Source of the DNA: Fusarium oxysporum f. sp. lycopersici 4287 | Taxonomy: Eukaryota > Ascomycota > Sordariomycetes > Hypocreales > Nectriaceae | DNA: 64,000 nucleotides | NCBI RefSeq assembly: GCF_000149955.1 | Contig: NC_030989.1 | Coordinates: 1,162,552 to 1,226,551, forward strand | Direction of reading: 5' to 3' | Part shown: positions 12,537 to 22,000 of the stretch, piece after piece | Layout: every line of letters begins with the position of its first letter | How positions within the stretch are numbered: the first letter of the stretch is position 1 | Notes under the pieces: generated by a model | What the model was told of the DNA's origin: nothing | What the model saw: the letters and a program-made list of their open reading frames with translations, nothing else | Databases searched by the model: none | Translations under genes and position numbers: made by a program

Positions 12537-13751
12537 CTAGGCATTGTGGCGCTGAGCTCGGCGCATGCTCCTCTTGCCTTTCTTGGTGGTCATGGCAATA
12601 TCAGCACCTTGGCCAGGAGTACAGGTAACGCCAGAAGAGAGCTGTTGAGCGGCAGTCCAAGCACCGCTGGCACAGCGCTGGAAAGTTGAGCCGCCAATAC
12701 AGTTCCACTCGCCTTCATTTGTGCAGGCAGTTCCAGCAGCGAAACCACCGCTCCCAGAGCCAGAGTCGCCGCCCTGGTCACCTTCGCCAGAGCCTGAACC
12801 ATCCTTGGGAGTTTCGGGAGCAGCAGGAGCTTGGGTAGCGGTAGGTTGAGCAGCAGAAGGCTGGGAGACAGTAATGAAAGCACCGCCGGGAATTTCAGGT
12901 GCGCCGTTGGAGCCATCTCCAGAGCCCGAGCCCGAACCGTTTCCATTGCCAACACTAGGAGCGGGAGTAGTAGCAGGCTGGGTGGGCTGTGCACCGTCGT
13001 TGGTGGTGGGAGCCGCGGCGGGAGCAGAAGGCTGGGGGCTGTCTCCGCCGGAGCCATCACCAGAACCAGAACCGCCACCAGAGCCAGCCTTCTGACATCC
13101 ATCGCCCTTAGGGCCGTCAAGCTTAGACTTGAGCTGGCTGACGTCTTTGCCGGGGTTGGGGAATTTAAGGTCAGTATTGGGAAGAGTTTCACAGTCATTG
13201 CCAACATTGGCGACGAACATGTCAGGGAGAGAGTCCAAGTGGCCCTTAGAGCCACCTGAGCCCTCAACGGTGATGGCAGCACAGTTCATGTACATCTCGC
13301 GGTTGCCAACATGGTTAAACCAGGTCCAGGCAAGTGTGTACTCGCCAGCTGCCAACTCCTTGGGGATTGTGAAGTCGTACTTGTCAGGGTTCTGAGCATC
13401 AGCATTGTCGCCCAGGTTTCCTGTTGCGGTTCTTGAAGGACAGCCTCCTTCATAAGACTTGATGACTTTCCAAACAGAGTCCTTAGTAGGGTTCTTATCG
13501 GTGGTGAGAGAAACTTGGCACGAGCCTCCGCCATGGACAGCTTGGCCAGTGAATGAGAGTTGTTGGGTGCTGCCTTGCTTGTAGACGTTGTCACCGGAGC
13601 CATCATTGACCTTTCCCTTGCAGGGGAAGTTTGATCCGTCTGCAAAGAGAGGGCTGTTGTCTGGATTTCCGTACGGCTTGGGGTTGTTCATGAGCATATG
13701 AGCACTGGCAAGGGAAGCCAGGCTGGCAAAAGTGAAGGCCTTCGCGAACAT
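12537..13751 (-). CDS. Secreted AA11 lytic polysaccharide monooxygenase with C-terminal X278-like module
   Basis: Copper enzyme that oxidatively cleaves chitin; single exon, 404 residues. A 17-residue signal peptide (MFAKAFTFASLASLASA) leaves His18 as the mature N-terminus, one arm of the copper histidine brace. The second brace His is at 73 in AVHGGGSCQVSLTT, and the axial aromatic is probably Tyr in NREMYMNC. The block YTLAWTWFNHVGNREMYMNC is diagnostic of AA11. After the catalytic domain comes a long Gly/Ser/Pro/Ala linker (about residues 215-335) and a small cysteine-rich module, ACTNEGEWNCIGGSTFQRC, of the X278 type seen on fungal chitin-active enzymes. Three 13-bp inverted repeats lie just upstream. 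Expected to be extracellular, acting on fungal or arthropod chitin. Confidence 0.9.
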   Translation of the reverse strand: MFAKAFTFASLASLASAHMLMNNPKPYGNPDNSPLFADGSNFPCKGKVNDGSGDNVYKQGSTQQLSFTGQAVHGGGSCQVSLTTDKNPTKDSVWKVIKSYEGGCPSRTATGNLGDNADAQNPDKYDFTIPKELAAGEYTLAWTWFNHVGNREMYMNCAAITVEGSGGSKGHLDSLPDMFVANVGNDCETLPNTDLKFPNPGKDVSQLKSKLDGPKGDGCQKAGSGGGSGSGDGSGGDSPQPSAPAAAPTTNDGAQPTQPATTPAPSVGNGNGSGSGSGDGSNGAPEIPGGAFITVSQPSAAQPTATQAPAAPETPKDGSGSGEGDQGGDSGSGSGGFAAGTACTNEGEWNCIGGSTFQRCASGAWTAAQQLSSGVTCTPGQGADIAMTTKKGKRSMRRAQRHNA

Positions 13752-13813
13752 TGTGAATGATAGGGTAAATCTTAACGTTCCGGACGATAGATTTGATATT
13801 CAGAATGTGAGAT

Positions 13814-13989
13814 TGTCGTCAAGACAAGAATCGAGGGATATGGGTATAGGACTGAAGAGTCGTAGCTCGATTTTGGTATGAGTGAAGGAAGGGTCGAATT
13901 GCACCAGGCAATACGTGAATGTCGTCGAGACAGAAGAAAGGACTAGCCTTTGGAAAGAAAGAAGAAGGAATGGAAATGTCGTTGAGACA
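13814..13989 (-). promoter_or_regulatory. Three copies of TGTCGTYRAGACA upstream of the LPMO gene
   Basis: Copies at 13814-13826 (TGTCGTCAAGACA), 13920-13932 (TGTCGTCGAGACA) and 13977-13989 (TGTCGTTGAGACA). Each has TGTC and GACA arms around a 5-base centre. They lie 63-240 bp before the ATG, in the expected promoter or leader. Their similarity across 13 bases and confinement to this stretch suggest binding sites for a dimeric regulator, or transcript hairpins. No known factor is assigned. Confidence 0.5.
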
Positions 13990-16900
13990 ATCTCTCTTTG
14001 AAGGACTGGCTGGAGACTTTTGAAGTCGTTGGTGAAGAAGGATGGTAACACGGGGGAGGAAACGGCGTCTTATATGGACTTGAGCTCGCTCGATGGACTG
14101 GCCACCAGTGTTCTGAGGGCAGACATAGAGGCAAGGGGATTCCGTGAGCGGGAGAAACACCCGCGAACGGACGCGGCTGCATGCGACTCAGAGGCGATCA
14201 TAGTGGACCTTTTCTCCGTATAGCCAGGGACGAGTCAACTGCTAGTAAACATGCATAGCCACTCAGATTTCTTCAATGCAATTGCTGAGTCTCGTTTCGA
14301 AGCAAGGCGGAGGGGTTAGGCCCGGAGGACTAAGAGACGATTTGCAGCAAGCGATGCATGATAGGCTGACGACAATGTTTCAAGACTCATCTGGTCATGA
14401 AAGGAAAGTGTGAGTGGACTGGATCCATGCATACCCCAGAGGAAAAGACGAGGTTTATGCCCCTGACTAGCGATTCGTGTGTTTGCAGGGAACCTGTCCT
14501 GCCTGAGAGAGGGATCTGTATGGAAGACGACAACGGATCTATTGCCGTCGCCCTTGTTCAGCTGCGAGGCCCCTGTACGGTTTGTTCAAGCGCCTTCTAC
14601 AAGAATGATGAGCCACTCAATGATTTGTCGTTTGTAAACGGGTTCAATGCCGTCAGCTTAGCGTAGGCCGCCCATACATACTCCATTGTGGCAAGGGAGC
14701 TTAGTCGGTGAAGTAATGACTGAGAAAAGAATATGTGGTTGGGGCGCAAGGGACTCCAGTTGTGCGACCACCAATCAGGCCTTGTCGAACCAAGTGCTCG
14801 GGAAAGACGATGGCCAGACTGGGGACTTTGAACAACCCTGCTCTCAACGTCATGCTACGGAAAATAGCACAGAAGGCTTCTGTTCATGTCCTGGAATACA
14901 TTTCACCTTGGAAATACCCCTTGGGTTCTAACATGCTGGAAGGCTCGACAGGAAGATTCACATAATAATTCGACATCCATCTGATGATTTGCCTCAGTGA
15001 TCCGAGCTCATTGTCGAGTCAATGCATTGTTCAGACATCCGTGTCATCCCCTGCAGTGGCAGTCCGTCGTGCTGGGCCAGCCATTACGAGAAACCTAGCT
15101 CTTGATAGCGGGGTTCCGATGCCAATCAGGGGGCGATGACAGGGATAAGGCTGAGCGACAGGGGTATGGCCAAGCGATCGTGTTGAAATGGATTAGTGGC
15201 TTGAAAATCCAGAACCAGTCAGTTGTCTCATTCTTGCCAAGACAAGAAAAATTGAGGATAGTGAGATTTGACGGCCACAGAGAGGAATTTCGCAAATATC
15301 TATGCTGCACATCGAGATACCGCTAGGTATAAGTTCGCAGCTACCATGAGTAGCTTGGCCTTGACCTTGGACCTTGGTGCGACTAGATAATAGTATCGGA
15401 GGTTCGACTGGATCCATTGTCATTGCAGGCTGGGCATTCTGGAGGCCTGCCATCTTCAGCAACCCCCTGAACGATCGCCTCCAAGTCAGGGGGCAGCTGT
15501 AGATCTTGAACAGGGCAAATATCTTTAACGTGTGGTCGAAAAGATCTCAAAGAATGTCTCCTGACACTCCTCCCTTTTTGGGATTTATCTCCGTGTGACG
15601 AACTAGGACGGCAGGGAACCGTCCCTTGGACTCTCGGAGAGATAATCGTTTTTCTTCTCCCTCATGAAACAGGCGCAGTTTCATTAGTTGCTTCCTTAGT
15701 GACAATGGGCTCTTATGACAAGCCAATCATAAAGAGAATGTATCATACACGAGGCGTGGGCGCCTTGCGTAAGTTGCGGATAAAGGCCTCATTCTGAGAA
15801 TTTTCTGCAGGGAGTTGTCATGATGTTTCGCGTCTTGGTGTTTTGGTGTTTCGAGTTTGGATGAGAGGTGGTGTTGGTGTTGGAGTGGGATTGAGAAATC
15901 TCATGTTTGGTTGGAAAGCTGGGAATATGTGTAGCGCCCGGAGGGAACCGAAACTTCTTCCTAGCCAACGTGGCAGGCTGAGTGGTCAGCTACAGCGAGT
16001 GATAGCACTTACAAGTCTTCTTAGCGTATGGTCTATCGACAGAGGCTTTGTGCCTAAATTCTTTTTGAGGCCAAGGTGAGATGACGCTTGCGTCTAGAGC
16101 ACGCTTCATAAGATCCGAAACCAGAAATTTGATGTTTTGTACCTCTATTGGATCTGGCAGGCGCATGATGAGATCCAATCGCCGTGTTACATTAACGCCA
16201 GATACAGCTCTCTTTAGGGCTGACGGCACTATATGCAGACAGCTCGAAATAGTATTGTTGTTGTTGTTTTCGACACTCTTACATACGGTCACCAATGGTG
16301 AATCGCGTATAGTCGCCGATATATCTTCAGTGACAGCTGTCTAGGTTAGGCGATTTTTCAGCCATTCTCGTGACTAGAAGCTCATGCAGCCCAACCAACA
16401 AACAGACCTGGAAAAAAAAAAACAGGGGTGGTATCAGACGAAACACGGCGATTCTCTCATAATATCTACCAAGGTCCAGGGTCTTAATAAGGGTCTCGGA
16501 GTTCAGATGATCCTCACTCAGCTCGTACTTGTAAAACTTGACAACGACAACCATGGTTGAAATTCAACTTGAGAATCCGCATGAAAGCACCGACCACATT
16601 TCTCCATCAAATATCCACGCGTTAGGCCAATTGAACACTGTCGATCTTATTAGTCTCTGTCCTAAGTTTCAAACATAACGAACAGGGCCGGGTATAGCAG
16701 CCGCGTAAACAGGTGGCGTGAAGCCATATTCCTCTCGGACAACGAGGAGGATTTCCACCTGTAACCCTTGACCCAAGCACGTTCGGAGAGAACCACCGGG
16801 AACCATCAGCCACATTTCACATAGATTAATACAGAACGAGGCTCTTTGCCACTATACACTTATTGATAATTCCAATTCCAACTTGCACTGGAAAGGAAGC

Positions 16901-17435
16901 TTCTCGACACTTGTTACTTAAAGGATTCGCCGCAACGTTTCGTCAGCAGGTAGACCTAATGCGTTGCGAACTTGTATCATCTGCAAAGATGCACTAAATC
17001 TGGCAAAGTTGAGACTCTAGCTTATATCCTTCATTAAAGTAACCGGATACATACATGCATCTTCAGTATACTGAAATAAAGGTTGCGATAGCCCGTGGAC
17101 AGGTGCGTCCCGACAGCCTGGGACAATTTAACCGCCCATGGCTTAATGAGTCCCAACGCTCTGTCGGCACAAGGTCAACGTCAGACCTGCAGTTATGAAT
17201 TACTTTACGATGCGTTGTCCAATTCTTGGCACAAACGGGCGCTTGCGAAACTCTTTAGAGATAATGATTTGTCTATTCCATCTCGTACGACTATATCATC
17301 TATCTATGAGGCCCATTCCGCCAACCGGTTTGCTGGTGCCAGTGTCTCTATTCTTCACCGCTCTAAGGCAAATCCATTGCAACCAAGCAAGCGACTGACC
17401 TCTGATACTGGGAAAGCGCTTACAGAAACAGGTGT
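13990..17435. other. Long intergenic region upstream of the LPMO gene
   Basis: About 3.4 kb without a confident gene. It includes the distal LPMO promoter and, at its right end, the 3' flank of the AIG2-like gene. The only coding-like stretch is on the minus strand at 15990-16554. Many medium-length frames begin with non-ATG codons and show no domain. I see no tRNA, transposon ends or tandem array. Confidence 0.5.
15990..16554 (-). CDS. Possible spliced gene of unknown function, or relic
   Basis: An ATG at 16554 opens a frame beginning MVVVVKFYKYELSEDHLN and reaching RYYERIAVFRLIPP. A polypyrimidine run then ends in CCAG followed by GTCTGT. After a possible intron, a second frame is open to about 15990. 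It contains SGVNVTRRLDLIMRLPDP and SDLMKRALDASVISPWP, and ends near a GTAAGT donor. The amino-acid use is plausible for real coding, but I recognise no family and the splice model is weak (the candidate branch point is too near its acceptor). It may be a small hypothetical gene, a decayed gene or chance. Confidence 0.28.
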
Positions 17436-18101
17436 TTACTTCCACTCATCCCACTCATTATTGGCGGTTCCTTCGGGGATGTCTGCATCCGTATCATTAG
17501 TATAAGCACCTGAGCATGGTTGAATAAACTTACCCTCGCCAAAACCCAGACCAGCGCGAGTCCAGTTCTTCATCTTCGACTTTCGAAACTCTTCGAAATC
17601 CCACTCGCCCTTCTCAAGGTGATCGGGGTTGTTGAAAACGTAGACAAAAGTCTCCTTGGCCTCCCCCTTCTCAGGGGCAGTTCCGTCTTTGTTGAGAAGC
17701 TTGACTTTAACCTTCTCCTTGAAGTACTCGGATCCCTCAAACATGTCGAGCTTGTCAACGTTGCCGTCAGTCAGTCCAGTGGCATATATGCCAAGGACAG
17801 TGTGGCCCTTCTCGGGGACCACTGCAGGGTAATCCGCAGACTCAACTCTGTGGCGACAGTAGCCGTCTAGGATAGCGGGAGTGAATGTGTGCATGTCCTT
17901 GATGGCCTTGGGAGGGTCACGATTGCCGTAGCAGACAGTGAAGAACACCTCGGGAGCCATCTGAGGTAATAGATTAGTACTCGATTTCGAAAACGACTTG
18001 TAAACCCACCAAGGTGCCTGCATAAGCTTTAGTCAACACGGTTCAAGGAATCTTAAGATACATCACTCACCATAGAAGAAAGCCGTAAAGTCGCCACTCA
18101 T
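17436..18101 (-). CDS. AIG2/gamma-glutamylcyclotransferase-like protein
   Basis: Small GGCT-fold protein, likely acting on gamma-glutamyl peptides or amines; the exact substrate is unknown. The exon chain is 18101-18071, an 8-nt exon 18017-18010, 17960-17534 and 17482-17436, with introns of 53, 49 and 51 nt, giving 170 residues. The 8-nt exon is required: it supplies the end of the family-defining FFYGTLM motif (MSGDFTAFFYGTL joined to MAPEVFFTVCYG). Later landmarks are CRHRVESADYPAV and LDMFEGSEYFKEKV, the latter holding the usual acidic active-site region. The 51-nt last intron (GTAAGT, TACTAAT, GCAG) is in frame and stop-free, so retention would add 17 residues. A TGAGTCA site lies 40 bp upstream. 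Confidence 0.82.
18010..18017 (-). other. 8-nt microexon of the AIG2-like gene
   Basis: GCACCTTG is flanked by a TATGCAG acceptor and a GTGGGT donor. Together with the last base of exon 1 it encodes Gly-Thr-Leu of the conserved YGTL motif. Skipping it would lose the motif and shift the frame. Confidence 0.8.
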
Positions 18102-19097
18102 TTTCTCGGGGTTTGGTTTGAGGTGAGAATATCGTGTGTTTGAGTCACTATGTAGATGGATGTGATAACCCAGTTACAAGATTGCGTAGCGAAATGTGGT
18201 GCGGATGATTTGTGACAGAGGAGTTTAGCCTGACGAGAAATAATAGAGTTTAATATATAGTCCACAGAGGAGAGTAGAGTTATAACTAGGGAAAACCTTT
18301 GCGAGTTGGGTTGATGTCTGCTTGATCAGTGAATCATCCTCCGTTACCCTATCCTTGAGCTGAGGTTATCAAGCGCACCGTAATCAGTGGGGCAATCAGC
18401 ACGTATGAGGAATTCTGTATCGAATTCCCCTTTCTGTGCTATTATTTGCCTGACAAGCATATTGAGTTGTGAAATTGATTTCGCTAATATGTTACATGTA
18501 GCTGTTCCATATCCTATACAAGACAAATAGTTCTTGTTGTTTATAAACCCCAAATTACGGAATCAAGCATTCTAAACAATGTAGCACAATTTGCTTGTTC
18601 TTGTCCTTGTCTTACATGGTCGTCGAGGAGGAACAGATAAGATATCAGATAAGATACGGTCATGCCCGCGCTCAGCCTTGGAGAGTAAGTCAAACATGAT
18701 TGGCCAAAAAGTGAAGCTAATGCCGGTCAAATGTTAATACGGCGTTAGCGTCTGAGGAATTGGCGGCTGCACCCCCCAGCATAGTCGTTCTCGTAATTTT
18801 CAACGCGACAGCCCTTCACGTCAAGTTCGACTTTCAAGCTTGCCTAGCAAGCCCAAACACCTATCACCCATCGCAAACCACCACGAATCCTCCAGATTGC
18901 CTCGCCGACATCACGCCCTAAACTTCCAGAGACTGCTACGAAAGATCCTACACATTGGCCTTTTTATTTCGTTCGTTCTTAATGACACGATATCGATCGC
19001 AATAAGCAGCTCCCTAACTCAATCTTCCTGCCCTCAAGTTTAAAGGGCCGGCATCATACCGACACTCTGCGGATGGAGTTTCGCCGATAATGCAGCC
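18102..19097. other. Divergent promoter region between the AIG2-like gene and TRA1
   Basis: A 1-kb head-to-head spacer. It contains TGAGTCA at 18141-18147 and a tandem pair of GATA-type sites at 18634-18657. A CT/C-rich leader leads to the TRA1 start. An out-of-frame ATG at 19090 sits 8 nt before the TRA1 ATG and opens an 8-codon frame that overlaps it. Confidence 0.55.
18634..18657 (+). promoter_or_regulatory. Tandem GATA-factor sites
   Basis: CAGATAAGATAT is followed directly by CAGATAAGATAC: a 12-bp tandem duplication with one mismatch, carrying two HGATAR (AGATAA) sites plus two further GATA cores. Clustered HGATAR sites are the classic target of AreA/NIT2 and related GATA regulators. 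The block lies 533 bp from the AIG2-like start and 441 bp from the TRA1 start. Confidence 0.45.
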
Positions 19098-22000
19098 ATG
19101 TCGGGCACCACTATAGATGATGTCGTTAAGCGACTCAGCGCAACTGATATCGGTACGAATACACTTGAAATCAACCCCGCCGGAACTGCTGTCGCATGTC
19201 TGCAATATTGTGATCATGGCCACTGACGAGGTCCAAATCTAGATGTTAGACTTAAGCTTGAAGCTGCAACTACGTTGCGCGATAGCTTAGATCACTATAC
19301 CAGTGGTCAAATATACCCGCCATTCCTAAAGAGATTAATGCCCATCTTCTTTACCATCTTACGCGGACCATGCATCTTTCAAAGCAACTCACCAGACCAG
19401 GTCAGTTTGGAATTCCCAAAGGATCAACCTGCTGCTAACGTGCGGCAGAAACTTCGAATGGCCATCCTCGAGGTCATTCACCGATTACCTACCCAGCCCG
19501 CTCCTCCCGAACCCTTCGAACCCCACGCCGAAGAGACAGTCGATTTGTTGATGCAACTTGTACGAACAGACAACGAAGAGAACGCGACAATATGTGTGAA
19601 GATAATATCAGACATTATGCGCCACCAGCACAAGGTGTTACAGGGCAAAGTACAGCTCTTCCTCACTCTCATTCAAGAGCTTTTCGAGCAAATGGAGAAG
19701 GTCGTTCGAGAGCAGCTTGACAATGCACCCCATAATGCGCCATCGCAACCAGGAGCGCCCTCAACCCCTGGCAACTCGCAGACGAACTTCCAGTCCCCAA
19801 GGCCAGGCTCACCAGTCGCTTCCGTTAACGATCTTGGTACCGATACACAGCAACAGAACCGCCCCCTGCTGAAGGGCATGCATTCCTTCAAGGTTCTCTC
19901 CGAGTGTCCCATTATTGTGGTGTCCATATTCCAGGTTTACCGAAACACGGTGCAGCAGAACGTTCGGAAGTTCGTCCCTCTCATTCAGAATGTGCTGTGC
20001 CTCCAAGCTTCAGCACAACAGCAAGCGCACGCCGATGCTGCTGCCAAAGGAACCATTCATACGGGAGTGAGCCCTGCTATCAAGAACCGGGTGGCATTTG
20101 CCGATTTCATTACTGCTCAAGTCAAAACGATGAGCTTCTTGGCATATCTCCTTCGGCAATACGCCTCGCATTTGAATGATTTTTTGCCTCGACTCCCCGA
20201 TATTGTCTTGCGTCTCCTGAAAGACTGCCCTAGAGAGAAATCCGGCACACGCAAGGAATTGATCGTTGCGATTCGCCATATCATCAATTATAATTTCCGC
20301 AAGATCTTTATTCCCAAGATTGATGAGCTCCTGGATGAGCGGACACTCACTGGTGATGGATTGACGGTGCACGAGACGATGCGACCTTTAGCATACAGCA
20401 TGCTTGCAGATCTTATCCACCATGTCCGAGACTCTTTGAAGCCAGAACAGATTAGGAAGACTGTTGAGGTCTACACTAGGAATCTGCAGGATAATTTCCC
20501 CGGTACAAGTTTTCAGACAATGAGCGCGAAGCTTCTCTTGAATATGGCAGAATGCATAGCGAAATTACCCAACAAAGTGGATGCACGACATTATCTGATC
20601 ATGATTCTGAACGCAATTGCCGACAAGTTTGCTGCCATGAACCGGCAATACCCCAACGCTGTTAAGCTCTCTGCTCTGTACCGTGAACAGATGAAGGCTG
20701 GCACCCCTGAGACATATTTAGCAGACAAGGACAGTCCCCCCGACTGGGATGAAACCGACATCTTTTCTGCAGTACCAATCAAGACGTCGAACCCACGAGA
20801 TCGAGGTGCTGACCCTGTCGTTGATAACAAATTCCTCTTTCGAAATTTAATGACAGGCCTAAAGAACACCTTCTACCAGTTGAGGACATGCAACGTTGGG
20901 TCACCAATTGACGCTCAAAATGCTCCCACGCACTGGCAGGATGTTTCTTATGGTTTCACAGCTGAAGAGGTTAAGGTTATCATTAAGCTCTTCCGAGAGG
21001 GCGCGTATGTCTTCAGATACTACGAGATTGAGAAGCCAGCAGCGGAGTCCCAGTACATGTCGCCAGTAGAATACATGGCCAACTTCTACATGGTTTCATG
21101 TAGCAAGGAGGAGAAGGACCTTCTTGAGACCTTTGCCACCGTTTTCCATGCCATTGATCCCGCTACTTTTCACGAGGTGTTCCAGCAGGAGATTCCCGCA
21201 CCTTTACGATATGATCTTTGAACATACAGCATTGTTACATATACCCCAATTCTTTCTCGCTAGCGAGGCGACTTCTCCTAGCTTTTGCGGTATGCTTCTG
21301 CAATTCCTCATGGAGCGAATCGATCAGGTCGGCTCTGCAGATGTCAAGAAATCATCCATTCTGTTGAGGCTCTTCAAGCTGGCTTTCATGGCCGTTACCC
21401 TATTCGCCAACCAGAATGAACAGGTGCTATTACCACACGTTGTCAACATTGTCACGAAATCCATCGAGTTGTCAACAAAGGCAGAAGAGCCAATGAACTA
21501 TTTTCTCCTTCTTCGCTCGCTGTTTCGCAGCATTGGTGGTGGAAAATTCGAGCAGCTGTACAAGCAAATTCTCCCTCTGCTTGAAATGCTCCTGGATGTG
21601 CTGAACAATCTCCTCATGGCTGCACGAAAGCCATCTGAGCGCGACCTCTACGTTGAGCTCTGTCTCACAGTCCCGGCTCGGCTTAGTCATTTGTTACCGC
21701 ACCTCAGCTTCCTGATGCGTCCACTCGTCGTTGCTCTACGCGCAGGCACGGATCTCGTCGGACAAGGATTGCGAACACTGGAGCTGTGTGTTGATAACCT
21801 AACAGCCGACTATCTTGATCCCATTATGGCACCTGTTATCGATGAGCTGATGACTGCTCTCTTTGACCATCTCAAACCTCACCCTTACAGCCACTTTCAC
21901 GCTCATACCACAATGCGAATTCTTGGTAAATTGGGTGGGAGAAACAGGAAGTTTATGACTAGTGCTGTGCCGCTTACTTATAGGGAGTATGCTGATGATC

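Noticed and set aside
12590..13282. 230-codon minus-strand frame and long plus-strand frames inside the LPMO gene
   Set aside because: Shadows of the Gly/Ser/Pro-rich linker codons in other frames; leucine- or serine-rich without domains.
13800..14182. Minus-strand frames upstream of the LPMO gene as an extra exon
   Set aside because: The LPMO has a perfect signal peptide with His at position +1, so extending the protein N-terminally makes no sense; the region is leader or promoter.
15395..15425. GGTTCGACTGG resembling a tRNA B-box
   Set aside because: No A-box at the right distance and no cloverleaf on either strand.
17095..17505. 136-codon plus-strand frame
   Set aside because: Starts with GTG, shows no domain, and its end lies antisense to the AIG2-like gene.
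17510..17533. 24-nt intron (GTAAGT to CTCAG) in the AIG2-like gene
   Set aside because: Far too short to splice; the 51-nt version with a TACTAAT branch point and GCAG acceptor is adopted.
21177..21262. Intron from GTGTTC to CGCTAG to explain the TRA1 frame break
   Set aside because: It would delete residues conserved in Tra1/TRRAP proteins (EVFQQEIP to PQFFLA), so a one-base indel fits better.
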